Positions 23,435 through 35,725 of a DNA stretch of 64,000 nucleotides are shown here, piece by piece. The position numbers and the translations under genes are program-made. Each line of letters begins with the position of its first letter. Positions within the stretch are counted from its first letter, which is position 1. The stretch lies in contig OX393581.1 of NCBI GenBank assembly GCA_947652605.1, positions 49,437,924 through 49,501,923 on the forward strand, given 5' to 3'. This DNA is from Elmis aenea. Taxonomy: Eukaryota > Arthropoda > Insecta > Coleoptera > Elmidae. The notes under the pieces were generated by a model that saw only the letters and a list, made by a program, of their open reading frames with translations, made no database searches and was not told the DNA's origin.

Positions 23435-25755
23435 ACTGAAATAACGAAAGATAATCTTGAAGAAATTTCAAGAAAAATGCATGCACATATGTGCAAATAT
23501 TAAACATATTTAATCCAAAGATAAAAATTTAATAAATCTACAACGATAAACTGTTACATAATAACAAATTGGTGTAACGATTGTATAGCAAGAAATACAT
23601 GTAATGATAACTAATAATAGAATGTCTCAAGTACATTGTAGGCAGTTTACAATCAAATAATTAATCAATGATAACTGTAGATTGCAGAATTACAGAAAAA
23701 TTGTAGCTCCCAATTACAATTAAACATGCTCATGACCTATTTTTGTTTGTAAGCAAAATTTTACTTTACAGTTCCTTTTACAATTGTTTAGTGAAGGAAC
23801 TGATGTACGAGTTGGCATTTTTTTGTAATTTTGATGCGGTTCAAACTGAATTTTAAATGGGTCTTTAGAAAATCTGGGCCTCTGGCAATTTGCCACTGTA
23901 GCCACCCAAGAGTTACGCCACTGTCCCTTGCCACAAAATAATAAATTTTTTAAAACAATTGAGGATAACACTCACTTGTTTCGGTACGGCGTCGCGACGT
24001 CAGGGCGCATTTTCAAAATGTAAATATTACGTTGTTTTTAACACCTACGAATTTTTAATAAATAGGGGTTGTTTTCTTGGCACAAAACAAAACATCTGAC
24101 ATATTTAAGTGTAGTATGAGGACGAAACCAAGCAAAACACACGGTGACTACCTACCCCGGGATAGAATCGATTGGGCAGCAGAAGTATCGGCGCCGACCC
24201 AACTCCTAACCTTCCCTACCGACATCGGCTGCAGCAACGCGCCACACTACGCCTATTGCCTTCTTTATTGTTGGATGTATTCGATTACACAGCGCAAACG
24301 ACGCCGATCTAGGTCAAACAGCAATGCTACTAGTTAAATAATCCGTGTGGGTTTGGGGGGTCGGAAGTCAGATGCCATCACGGTTCATAAATGTACAAGA
24401 TAATTATGCGACAATTTTTTGAACAAATTAACTCGTCTCATTGCCATGATAAAATATTAATTTAATCGAAAAAAAATTGTGAAATACCTGAGAAACGTGT
24501 AAAAATTTAAAAAAAAGGAACACAATTTAAGTGCGATAAAATTCGTTTCATACGGATACCTTCAAGAAGGCAAAATTTTCATTTTATCTTTGGATTTTGG
24601 AGCAATATTTAAAAAACAAAACAAATGAAGGTCTGAAGGTCAGTGGCGTAACATGTGATGAACAAACGGAGATTTTTTGCGACTGTTACGTCACTGTTCG
24701 CATTCTACATAAACAAACGAACAAATAACAATTGCATGCCAATTTTATTTGATTTTGATGCTTAGGAAACGTGCATTTGATCTGTATTCAACGTTTCGAT
24801 ACTGTTACCAGCCATATCGAATTATATGGTGGCTAGTGTTCAAACAGTGGGATTTAAACTTGGTACTATCTAGTTTGCAGTACCCCAAGTAAATACAATT
24901 ATAAAATGTACTTACAACCCACTACATGGTTATAGTTTGGATGTTTAAACAATGCTACAGCGGAAATATTTGGTGTGACCTGACAATAACGGAATTACAA
25001 CGTGTACCGGGGGCTAGACATAGTAACAGTACCGTTACTTGTCAACTTCATTCATTACATAACACCCGTGAACTTTAAACACTTGTTACATGAATAATAT
25101 GTTAATTAGTTAAGAGTACACACGATTACATCACGGTTATGATAATGAGGCGGCTGCATTAGTTAATAAACCAATAAAAACATGACTCACGAGGCTGAAC
25201 GAAGCCATCATTCGTATTTATAGAAAACCAAACAGCAAGTGTATTTAATGTAGGATGCGTCTGGCCTCCACGGAAGAGTCAATATTAAAAGTAGTAAACA
25301 CAGCGATCGGTTTTTAGAACACGAGTAAAATCAAAAAAGATCAATTAACAATCACAAACTACGAAATTGGAAATCGGCACTTGTTGCACTCGCTCCAGTT
25401 TTTCTTGAAACAATTAAATATGTGCTGTACATTTCGTTTTTCTACAAAAATTTAAAGGGCTTTCCTTTTTTAAAACTAGCCGCCGAACCCGGGGTTATTG
25501 ACATTCAAGATAACCTAGTTATAAAACAATTAACTAAAGGAACATAAAAACTGCACCTTCAGACAAAAATAACACATCGCTTTTGATTGATAAAGTACAA
25601 CAATAAATTAGTGATTTCACGTAAAAATGCATTTGTATAAGTTACACCTATTTTTTTTTGTGACGGCCATTTTATAAGGAGGACCCCGACAAAATCATCA
25701 ATAAATGAGAGTAACCTACACAAACAAATAATAATGCTAGCATAATTCTCTTACC
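23435..25755 (-). other. beta-Spec: Probable 5' UTR intron of beta-Spectrin
   Basis: The first coding exon has a good acceptor upstream of its ATG (TCGTTATTTCAG ending at 23436), so it should be preceded by a noncoding exon. The stretch holds no convincing gene. It contains GC-rich, CpG-containing patches at about 23975-24340 and two CAGTGGCGTAAC-type transposon ends (near 23905 and 24643). An alternative donor AACAA-GTGAGTG lies at about 23972. Confidence 0.5.
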
Positions 25756-25900
25756 TGAACAACAATACACTTTATAATGTTGATATTTTTCCCATGTATG
25801 CACTAATAACAACACAACAAAAAACACTTTTTATTGCCGAATATTTTTCTGAACGCCTCCATCACTCCGAAGTTTGTACTAGTTTAAGTGCAATTGTTTA
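25755..25900 (-). promoter_or_regulatory. beta-Spec: Candidate 5' noncoding exon and promoter region of beta-Spectrin
   Basis: On the minus strand, GTTGTTCAG-GTAAGAG at 25755 is a strong splice donor facing the 23435 acceptor. Upstream lies a CpG-containing block with GCGCATGCGCA near 25900, resembling a core promoter. No transcript evidence is available. Confidence 0.4.
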
Positions 25901-26388
25901 CTGCGCATGCGCATGAACATAACGCCCATAAATTATAAGGACGGATTAACACTGTAAGTAAAGCCGAATGCTAACGGGTTATCATTAATATAAAAATGGC
26001 TGTACCTACACCCTACACCAGCTGTTTATTAAAAAACTCAAAGGTTGAGTAGGATAAATTATAATACAGCATTTTTTTTTTTATATCTATTGTACTAACA
26101 AAAAATTATTAGCGACAAAAACCACAAGCCAATGTATTGTAGCAGTTTATTCGATTCATGGTTTGTAACGCTACAAATATCTACAATTCTGATTTTATCT
26201 AAAGCATTCATATTTTTTAAATATAAAAAAACCTACTCTAATAAAAAACTTATAAAACAATCTTAGGATTACGTAATATATTTACGATGACAAGAATTAG
26301 ACTAATTTTTTACACACACATGAGTATATCGCTACAGATATCTTTTAGGCTTACATTAAAATAAATAAAATATTAAACTTGTTTACAA

Positions 26389-26980
26389 CTAAAATGTTGC
26401 CATATCATCTTCGTCTCTTCGGTTTATGGGGTCCCCTTTCAATAGCGAGACAATCATACTAAATATAAAATAATTTTTAACAATTTTAGCACTAATTGAC
26501 GTTATCACTTACCAGTACAAGTAAATGAAGAAAAACGCTAAATAATATCCCAAATGAATCATGCAGTCACGCATGTGCCTCTTCAATTGGCCACGATTAT
26601 GTATTTCTGTGGGATCAAACACTCCTAGATTACCTTTAGGTATCTTGACTACTTCATAGGCCAACCAGGCAGCCATCGGTATATTTACGATCGACAAAAC
26701 CCAATGGGCATGCATAAGTAAAACCGATGATAAAAATATGTGAGCGACAAATTTTGGCATAACCCACTGATTTAGTTTTGAACAACATTGCTGAGCATTT
26801 AAATAATCACATTCTAAGTCTGAAAGAGTTATTACCTTTCAACAGTTAAGGCTAAAATCTTACTTCAATGACAGAAAAGTATTTCTTACTTAAAAAGGAT
26901 ACAAAATACACCAACAAAAATAAAACTGCACCTGTGTCAACCAGAGATAATGCAAACAGCAATGGATCTGATAATATCAT
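26389..26980 (-). CDS. cnir: Cornichon family AMPA/cargo receptor auxiliary protein, CNIH4 type
   Basis: Exons 26903-26980, 26513-26835 and 26389-26458 give 156 aa. The core [20 protein letters not shown] and [18 protein letters not shown] match the CNIH4/cornichon-related group rather than CNIH1-3, since the [13 protein letters not shown] motif is the CNIH4 version. Three hydrophobic segments are visible, and the tail ends [10 protein letters not shown]. Cornichons are ER cargo receptors that load transmembrane clients into COPII vesicles; the Drosophila relative assists export of Gurken-type ligands. The start at 26980 ([13 protein letters not shown]) fits the N-terminal membrane segment. 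The gene is head-to-head with Dnz1, 304 bp between starts. Confidence 0.93.
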
Positions 26981-27284
26981 TTTATTATTTAAGTTTTAAG
27001 GAACTATTTAAAAGTAAACAAAAAATATTAGACCCTTGGATAAGTACCAAAACGTACCATTTCTTAGGTTATGGTATCGTTTTCAAAAATAACCGCTAAT
27101 CAGCTGATTATTGACATTTACTTTGTTGCTCGTGATTAAAAAACAAGCATTTAATTTTTGAGACATGTAAGGTTGTCATGTTTGTTTTAAAACATGTATT
27201 TACTGTAAAATTTTCTTATTTATTATTGTATTTAAATGGAAGAATGTTTATGTATCATGTATAACCATAAGTTGTAAAATTACG
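26981..27284. promoter_or_regulatory. Shared intergenic promoter of cnir and Dnz1
   Basis: Only 304 bp separate two divergent start codons, so both promoters must lie here or overlap the first exons. I see no TATA box that decides a start. Confidence 0.55.
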
Positions 27285-28310
27285 ATGTTGGTGCAAGATC
27301 CATGTGGAATTATTTGTATTCTGGTTACGTATGGGGCTGTATTTTATGCAGATTATGTGGTAGTTCGCTGGATAGTCATCCAAACAATGTTCGATAGGTA
27401 TTTCGAAATAGTTTATTTATGTATGTTCGTTTTATACGTCCATCTTTTTCAGTCTTTGGGGCCCATTTAATGCCGTTATGTTCAATACAGTTTTATTTAT
27501 GTTAGTTATGGCTCATCTCAGGGCTGTACTGTCGGATCCTGGCATCATACCACTTCCACAAACGAGAGTTGATTTTTCCGATATACATTCTGCCGATGCT
27601 GGTACGATACATATTTGTGTGCGAGATATGATATTGTTAATGTTTCTTTGATAGGCTGTGAACACTTAGATTGGACTGTATGTACACGGTGTGAAACTTA
27701 TCGACCTCCACGTGCTCACCACTGCCGCATTTGTAAACGATGTATAAGACGAATGGATCACCATTGTCCTTGGATAAATAACTGTGTAGGGGAGCGGAAT
27801 CAAAAATATTTTATACAGTTTCTTATGTATGTTGGTAAGTTTTTGATAATGGCTACAGTTGTTGATATTTTGCTGTTTAAATAATTCGTTTTTAGGTGTC
27901 CTGTGTGCTTATGCGATAGGCTTAGTCATTGTGTCATGGATTAAAGAATGCGACGAGTGTCATAATATATCCATCATTATTAAACAGACCAGAATGTAAG
28001 TACATCTTAGCAAAATCAATCGTTATTTTTGTACAGCGAAATTTTTAGAATGCACTGTATAATTCTCTTATTGGAGAGTGCCCTTTTCGGAATGTTCGTC
28101 TCTGCCATCTTGGTCGATCAAATTCAAGCTATAATAGGAGACGAAACGACAGTGGAACAAGTGCAACATCAAGGCCCATATCGGCCGCATAAATCGAAAC
28201 TGGCGCTTCTTAGAGAAGTCTGTGGCAGACAACACCCGATTTTGTGGTTACTTCCATGTTCTTCGGTTTCTCGTAAATTTGATACACCGCTTGTAGACTA
28301 TCATGTTTAG
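27285..28310 (+). CDS. Dnz1: DHHC palmitoyltransferase (ZDHHC3/7-like)
   Basis: Exons 27285-27397, 27453-27601, 27655-27834, 27896-27995 and 28037-28310 give 271 aa. The cysteine-rich domain [16 protein letters not shown], then [18 protein letters not shown], contains the catalytic DHHC (Cys of DHHC is the acyl acceptor) and the zinc-binding CCHC ligands. It is followed by the NQKYF segment and two further membrane helices. Four hydrophobic spans, two before and two after the DHHC, are typical. The N-terminus [21 protein letters not shown] and the C-terminal HPILWLLPC motif match Drosophila Dnz1 as I remember it. It S-acylates proteins at the Golgi/ER. All catalytic residues are intact. Confidence 0.95.
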
Positions 28311-29259
28311 AATACGTACAATTTCTACACTATTAATACTAGTTTTAGATATGAATTATCTATACACGTGAAGCGACCACAAAGACCAAATAGTAAATAT
28401 TTTAGTTTAATTTTTTTTGTTATTGTTATAAAATATTTATAATTGCTCAGATTTTTGTTGCTTAATTTTAGTGATAATTTATGAAGTATTATATTTTTAT
28501 ATGATTGTAGAGGCACCAAAGTAATACTAAATTCCACTCATCTTTGTATTGGTTATAATTTTATTTTTTATATATATGTTTATTGAAAACGCGAGAGAAC
28601 TTGCATTTTATTATCGTTTATCATTATTTTCTAAATGTACTTTAATATACATGTTTTATATAATGTTTGTTTTATTTGATAGCCTATTAAATAAAATTAA
28701 GAAGTTTATATTCCGTAAACTTTTAAACGGTTTCTTATTGAAAAAAAAAATGTAAACCCAAGTTTTTTTAAATTATTGAAATGTTTTTACAGGTATTTTG
28801 AAAACTTTTATCACAAACTGATAAAATTTAGTGTAAATTTCATCATTTCTAGCCACTATTCTTCGTTTACGTATTTAAAGCTTTAAAAACAAGTGATAAC
28901 AACTTTTGTTTAATTTTTCAATTGTTTTTCACTCCTAGCCTACTTTTAGCCTTGAAGTTGACGTCTAAAAGCAATAAAATCACACAAAAGATCACCTTTA
29001 AATAAAACAGTTTATTGCATACACACATATGCATTAACCACACAATGTGACGCAACAATGACTAAAAAATTTTACAGTCATGACAGATACAGCCATTGTA
29101 ACAACAACATTGTATATAACAAAGTTTGAAAGTGTGTCCTAAATTGACAGTTCTTATTATTATCATTAATACATAGAGTAACTAAAATATTATATTACAG
29201 TAAAACAATTAAACTCATGCTGGACCTCACAAAGAACCTTATCTAATTTAACATAAAAA
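28311..29259. other. 3' UTR/intergenic stretch between convergent Dnz1 and Transportin-SR
   Basis: Very AT-rich, with AATAAAATTAAG at about 28690 and AATAAAATC at about 28973 as possible Dnz1 poly(A) signals, and TTTATT (reverse AATAAA) near 29010 for the opposite gene. No coding evidence. Confidence 0.5.
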
Positions 29260-32200
29260 TTAACGATACAGTCTCGTAAGATCCTTCAGTGCGTGCGATA
29301 CTGACTTGGATGTGTCAGATCTGTGAAAAAAAAAGTTTTTAATGGGGCGTAAACTGAACCCGTAATTACGATAACAAATTTATAAGCGGTTACATTATAC
29401 AGGATGTCCCAAATTTGAAGCTTAACATGATCTTCTTTATCACAAGCGCTACAAAATCTGTTAAATTAAATAGCCTTAAAGGTACGCAAGATTCCAACTA
29501 TGGAGGTTGGGACACCCTGTATAAGGTGATTCACATTCGAGGGCGACCATGGGAATCTCGCTTATTACTGAAGATAGAGGGTAGGTTAAAATTTGGCAAA
29601 GTTGCTAAATTTTATGCTCATTAATAATATCAACACAGATTTAAAATATCTTCAACTGTTTTTAAAAAAATTTAAAACAACTGAAAAAATTACTTCGTTT
29701 TTTTGCTACAACTTTTTTATTTTTATATATTTTTTTAATCTGTAAAAACTTTTACTTGGCCACTTTTAATTTTACTTTTATTGGTGCCATCAGTTTGTTG
29801 CTGCGCCGATTCCGTTTTGTTTTATAGGTACTAACTTGTTAATTTCTTATGGGCGATTTTCATCTAGTTACTAGATACAGGGTGAGACATCACTTATGAC
29901 ACCCCCACTTATTTTGTTATTGGAAAGAATTATCAAAAAAAGTTTCAAATAAAAGTTGTTTGATACAGTATTTCCCAAAATATTGTCATGTCAAATTTCG
30001 TTTTCTTTTGTTTTTTTAGGAGTTACGGCACCATATTTGTTTTTTTTTTAAAGGCACACTTATTTTTTTATACAGTTTGAAAGACATTTTCTTTCTCTTT
30101 TCAACGCACTAAAACTTTTATACCCTTACATAACAAAATTTTTAAGAAAATCGCAAAAGAACAATTTTGTTTTAAAAGCTTACGGTATTAATTATTTTAC
30201 ATTAGTAGGCTTTGAAAATGATACAAAACGGTAAAAAATGTAGTAAAGTAGTTTTGTGTTTACATTGTAACCTAATTAACTTTTTTTTAAATCTCACCCT
30301 GTATGTTAAATACATGAAAACCTTTTTTTTTTTAATAAATATGTTGTTTATGTAAATAACATAATCATGTATTACATTTCTGACATTATAAAAAAAGTTC
30401 TAGCTAAATGAAAATCAAGTTTTGTCGCCCATAAGAAATTAACAAGTTAGTACCTATAAAACAAAACAGAATCGGCACAGCAAAAAATTGATAACACCAT
30501 TAAAAGTAAAATAAAAAGTGGCCATGTAAAAGTTTTTAGATAAAAAAAAAATGTATATATAAATAAAAAAGTTATTGCAAAAAAACGAAGTCCTTTTTTC
30601 AGTTTTTTTCAATTTTTTTAAAAACAAAATCTGTTTTGATATTCTTGATGAGCATAAATTTAGCAACTTTGCCAAATTTAACCTACCTTCTATCTTCAAT
30701 AATAAGTGAGATCCCCATGGTCACCCTCGAATTTGAATCACCCTGTATATATAAGTTATTTATTAGAAAGACAAGATCTATTTTACCTCGTTAAAGAGAC
30801 GTGGAAGTTGGTGAGCTGTTGTGGTGTTGCCGAAATAATGCCCCCGTTTCCTTGTTTTGGTAATGATTCCAGCGCTACGGCCAACCATTCGCCCACCATC
30901 GTTCTCTCAATCATGATCAGTTCTATAAAAACATCGGCCACCTCCGACAGCATGTACGTGTGCAAATAGAACACGCACGCATGAAGTAAATTAGTTATCA
31001 ATTGTTGTCCGTTTTCTTTGAGGATACCGTTTACGAGCGTCTTCCGCTGCGCAAAATCCGGCTGCATTTTGCCACCGTGACCTGTGCTAATTAAATCACT
31101 AAAAAACTTCATTACCGACGTGTTGGCTTCTTTGTGGTCCAACGAACACGCCATTAACGCACACTGCATAATATGAGGTAGAGCAGCACACTGTAGGAAT
31201 GGTACGGGGGCCCTTTGAATAAATCGGCCACATAATCTGAAATAACGATTAATTAGATACAGAAAAATCATTTCAGGGCTCAAGCTCTAAAATAAAAAAT
31301 CCTTGGGCCTAAGAGGGTTTAGTTAAGTTTTAAAAACGGAAAAACTTTTAAAATGAAAGATGATTTATTTCAGTAAGGCATAAAACTTTATTGTTTTAAA
31401 TCAGGGGTTCCCCAAGTTTTGACCAGGCGGGACAAACTGTACCCTCCAAATATTTGGCGGCCCAAAAAAAAGAAGTGAGACTTTGGTTCGTGGAGAACCG
31501 ACAAAATCTCAAAATGTCAAAATATATAGGTATAAGGTATACAGGGTGTCCCATTTTTCGAGGCTAAGCATGGGTATCTCGCTTATCTTTAGACATACAA
31601 AGTCGGTTAAATGGGACAAAAGTTGCGCATTTTAATGCTGATCGATAATCTCAAGAGATAATTGCCTTGTCATTTTTAGTTTTTGAGATATCGAAAAAAA
31701 AACGAGAATTTGTTATTTTTGTTTTCATCTTTTAATTCAAAAACCAATGAAGCTAGTTTTTTCTTATCCAGACATTATCGAGGCACTTTTTTAAGGAGAA
31801 TTCAAATCTGCCAATATCTTTCTTCTATCTTTCAAAATGGCCGAGATAAGATATTCGTCTGTTTTTTGTCTTATGGGCGCCATATTGGATTTCACATTTT
31901 TGAATAAAGATCTTTTTTCTGATTAAAACGATGTGTCACATGTCATTGTTGAATTCTTATTTTTGGCCAAAATTTCAATCTTTTTTATTTTTCGAAGAGT
32001 GCCTTGGAAACAAACTTACAAAATACTTGTTTCCAAACAAAATTTTGACAGTTCGTCCAAATTTTGTGTCACGAAAATGCCATTTTCATCTGTTTATTTC
32101 ATGTTCATTCTTTTGACACAAAATTTGGACGAACTGTCAAAATTTTATTTGGAAACAAGTATTTTGTACGTGTTTCCAAGGCACTCTTCGAAAAATCAAA

Positions 32201-35200
32201 AAAATTTAAATTTTGGCCAAAAATATGAATTCAACAATGGCATGTGATACATCGTTTTAATCAGAAAAAAGATCTTAACTCAAAAATGTGAAAATCCAAT
32301 ATGGCGCCCATGAGACAAAAAACAGATTAAGATCGTATCTCGGCCATTTTGAAAGATAGAAAAAAGATATTGACAGATTTGAATTCTCCTTAAAAAAGTG
32401 CCTTGATAATGTCTGGATTAGAGAAAACTAGCTTCATTGGTTTTTGAACTTTAAAAAAAAAAGGCAATTAGCGCTTAAGATTATTGCTCAGCATAAAAAT
32501 GCGCAACTTTTGTCTAATTTAACCGACTTTGTATCTCTAAAGATAAGCGAGATACCCATGCTTAGCCTCGAAAAACGGGACACCCGGTATATAATTTTTT
32601 TTTTTTTTTAAAGAAAACTATCTGGCATGATTTTAAGATGGCAGATGCTGACATCGCGCGGGCCGTACTTTGGGAACCCCTGTTTTAAATTCTCACCTAA
32701 AGAAATCGTCAACGGTATCTGGATGGTTTCTTAGACCGTTTTCTTCTAGTAACAGGCTAAACGTTGGTTCTATAAATGCTCCGAGCATATCGAGAAGGCC
32801 ATGAATACATCCATCTTCTGAGCCATACTCGTCGACCAATATGCTCCCCAAATACAAAAAGCATGAATGTTTATGTAAGTTGTACAACTGAACGATTTGC
32901 GTGACAAGGGGCTGCAGTAAGTCTTGAACTTGCTGACTGACGCATCTCAACATGAATCGAACACTTCTACAGCACCGTTCCATGATCCTTAAATCACTTT
33001 GATACTTTTCCATGGTACGCGATAACACTGGCCACACTTCTAAGACTACAACACGACAGGGGTTAGTTTCTCCTTCTTCTCTGCGCAAGGCAATGTTGCG
33101 GAACACGGACGACAATCGATCCAACCACAGTACCGGGTCGGTCTTTGTACCACGGACTGGAACGATATTCTGCTCGAGCAACAAGCACAACGGGTTCATT
33201 TGCAGTAAGCACAAGTCACGCAGGGCATTTCCGATGTCGTCGTGGGGCATACAACCCACGATAGCGGCGACGCCTTTTAACAAACCAATGACTGCGTTGT
33301 TACTGACGGCAAAAGTGTCAACTTGATCTAGAAGATGTAGTAATATGGGAATATGGCGAGGCATGTGGTCATTGCATGTAGCGCAGATGTTCTGAAGGGC
33401 CGTGGCTGCCGCAGCGCCGATACCGGCTTGAGGTAGACAACAGACCAAAAAATTTAGGATCGGATCCAGAGAGGCCGGATGTTTTTCGACCCATTCGCAA
33501 AGTTCTCCGAGAAGAAGAACACTCGTAAAACGTACCGCTGGATGAGTGGTCGGAGGGAGATTGAGTATTGCTTCAACAACTTTAGGAACTACTTCATTTT
33601 CGGTTCTAAAATAAATCGAAAACAACATTACAAAAATATTTACATAAGTCTTAATATTAAAGCTGCAACAAGGGTTTAATATTTTTAATGTTCACATTTC
33701 AATGTGATCTGTACGATCTGGGTAACTTGTTGGAAGATTTGGGCAAATACTTTTACATTCAACAGAATAATGTAGATCAGGGGTCGGCAACCATTTTGTC
33801 AATAAGGGCGGAATATAAATTCAAAAGTTATTGGGGAATAAAAAACTCACCAAGGGCTCCATGGCGCCCGCGGGCGCCGCGTTGCCGACCCCTGCTGTAG
33901 ATATTAAAATATGCGACGTAATACAACTCAAAATGTATGTATACTTACGGTAAAATAATTTTGGCGACTGCTTGCATTACAAAAAGAGCAGCTTCTGTGG
34001 TGTCCCAAGTAACTCCGGGGGCCTGCAAATTTAGAAACATTTGCCGAAAACAGCTGCTGCTACCTACAATGAAGACTACGTCCTTTACAAGATCGGACAC
34101 TTTCAAACGAAAATCTTTAAAATCATCGCCGTCTTCCAACAACCCTTCATGATCTGGCTCCATCTGACAATGTCGACACAAAGCTGTAATCAACCGTTCT
34201 ATATAAGGTCTAAATAATTCCGTGACCCCTTTCGTATTTTTATGATAAAGTTCTTCCCCCAAAAGATACCACAAATTAAACGTCACTTCTGCCACTTCAT
34301 AGTCGTGATGTCCAACGCATATTAACACTAAATCGAGTATTTTAATGGCATAATGTTGAGTCTTGTCGTTACTTTGTAAAATAATTTTTTCTAAAAATGT
34401 TTCTCCTAGTTCCGTAAATATGCGGCAATAATTGGTAGATTTTTCTTGATCTTCATTGGCTACTGATAAGTGATAAGCCACTTCCAGATTCGTCACGCTA
34501 TTGTACAAATACATCTCGAGGACCTGCTGAACAGCAAAAGTTACAATGCAAACAAAAACATGACACAATAAAAAAAACGCATTTCAACATAAATATGGAT
34601 AAACAATCGCGGTTTCGTTATACAATACCTGTTGATTATTATTATCTTCTAGACATTGTAAAAGAGTACATATACAGTCTGTAGCTGCATCGTGTAAGGC
34701 CCCCACTACTTGTTGCTTTTCGTTTTCAACTTTGTGGCATAGAATTGCAAATGCTTTGGCCACGACGACATTTTCTGCAACGTCGGCTAAAGATATGGCA
34801 CTAACTGACACCCACGAAGTAAAACATCTGATTATTTTAATGTTAATTTGCACGTTTTCTTGTAAGTTAGCACCACAGTTATTACAACAATGTATTAAGA
34901 ACTCATTAACTGTAGGTGCACATGATTTAAAATCTTCTAAAAGTTCCACTCTTCGATTTTCACCTAAACGTACAGCTCTACACTCTAATTCCTCTGGAAG
35001 CACCGTCATAATCTCTAGTAATGGCCACATATGTGTATTTGAAAATCTGTTGATAAGATCTAGGACAGCTTGCTTCCATGAGGGCATCTGTAGGGCAAGG
35101 TCGGCTAGGGCCAAACACAATTGAGTTACTATCACAGTATTCGTACTCTCGTTAATCTGACTTATATGTTCTAATAACGAGTCTCTCAATGATGCATGAG

Positions 35201-35498
35201 CATCGATAGGCAGTTCGTGAAAAGACTGTTGAATTTTAGTTCGCATAGTTTGTGCTGCAAAATAGCATGATTCCAAATCATGTCTATGATGCAGCAGTTC
35301 GTCGGCGGTTGTCCAAGCATGAACCTAAATTTTAATTACAATTAAAACACTATAAAGCATTGATTAAACAGGTAACCATACCGATTTTTGTAATTCACCA
35401 AGCCACTGAGATGCTCGTTCTTTTTCAGTAGTATTTGGATTGTTATAAAGTGCAGAAACAGCGGCGTACACAATGTCTAAACTAGGTTTTTGTTCCAT
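29260..35498 (-). CDS. Tnpo-SR: Transportin-SR / transportin-3 (importin-beta family)
   Basis: Six exons (35382-35498, 34629-35324, 33949-34523, 32697-33605, 30787-31236, 29260-29320) give 935 aa, close to human TNPO3 (923). Matching blocks: [76 protein letters not shown]-like [59 protein letters not shown] and the end [10 protein letters not shown]. The family carries phosphorylated SR splicing factors into the nucleus by binding their RS domains, released by RanGTP. The last two introns are about 90 percent transposon sequence. The tiny last exon (61 bp) is set by the conserved C-terminus. Confidence 0.96.
29398..29520. mobile_element. 125-bp CAGGRTGTCCCAA MITE
   Basis: Short element with ends TACAGGATGTCCCAAATTTG and GGTTGGGACACCCTGTA. 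It abuts the larger element at 29518-30748 and shares the TA between them. Confidence 0.7.
29518..30748. mobile_element. Fold-back MITE with a nested insertion, Tnpo-SR last intron
   Basis: Arms TTCGAGGGCGACCATGGGAA...GGCAAAGTTGCTAAATTTTATGCTC and the inverse at 30640-30748 pair along about 350 bp. It is the same family as 48305-49095, which lacks the nested insertion. Within the centre, 29876-30303 is a second element (CAGGGTGAGACATC, and inverse end AAATCTCACCCTG) of a different sub-family. Confidence 0.88.
29876..30303. mobile_element. Nested CAGGGTGAGA MITE
   Basis: Ends TACAGGGTGAGACATCAC and AAATCTCACCCTGTA. It sits inside the element at 29518-30748. The outer sister copy at 48305-49095 is about 430 bp shorter and has no such block. 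Confidence 0.8.
31402..32682. mobile_element. hAT-like element with 8-bp target duplication, host of a nested fold-back
   Basis: Ends CAGGGGTTCCCCAAG and CTTTGGGAACCCCTG are flanked by identical TTTTAAAT (31394-31401 and 32683-32690). It lies in a Tnpo-SR intron. Its own interior is short; most of its length is the fold-back element 31540-32591. Confidence 0.9.
31540..32591. mobile_element. 1.05-kb fold-back MITE nested in a hAT element
   Basis: Left TACAGGGTGTCCCATTTTTC and right GAAAAACGGGACACCCGGTA (one end base diverged). Arms of about 500 bp run to a short loop near 32080-32120, where TTGACAGTTCGTCCAAATTTTGTGTC meets its inverse. No coding capacity. Confidence 0.9.
33778..33894. mobile_element. 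117-bp hAT-like MITE
   Basis: Ends CAGGGGTCGGCAACC and GTTGCCGACCCCTG, flanked by near-identical 8-mers ATGTAGAT and CTGTAGAT. Inserted in the Tnpo-SR intron between exons 3 and 4, with a GC-rich centre (GGCGCCCGCGGGCGCC). Confidence 0.85.
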
Positions 35499-35725
35499 TA
35501 TAAAATTACTTATTTTATTTAAATTCCAAAATGAACACGAGTTTCCTTACATTTAAAATAAACCATTATTTATGAAACTTTGCTGTCAAAAATGTCAAAT
35601 GCCTACTGTAAATTGCATTGCTACCAACATGTAAAACAGTGATACCAAACTTACACCGTCATATGTTCTTAGTGTAAGTTTTGGCGGAAAAATCAAAATT
35701 ATTGAGTTTTGTCAATACTGACAGA
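35499..35725. promoter_or_regulatory. Bidirectional promoter region of Tnpo-SR and STK33-like kinase
   Basis: Only 227 bp lie between the divergent start codons, so the two promoters are shared or overlap. No TATA box or other deciding element is seen. Confidence 0.6.

Noticed and set aside
24077..24337. 86-aa ORF on the plus strand in a GC-rich island
   Set aside because: Composition reflects a CpG-rich promoter-like patch in the beta-Spectrin 5' intron; no family, no splice partners.
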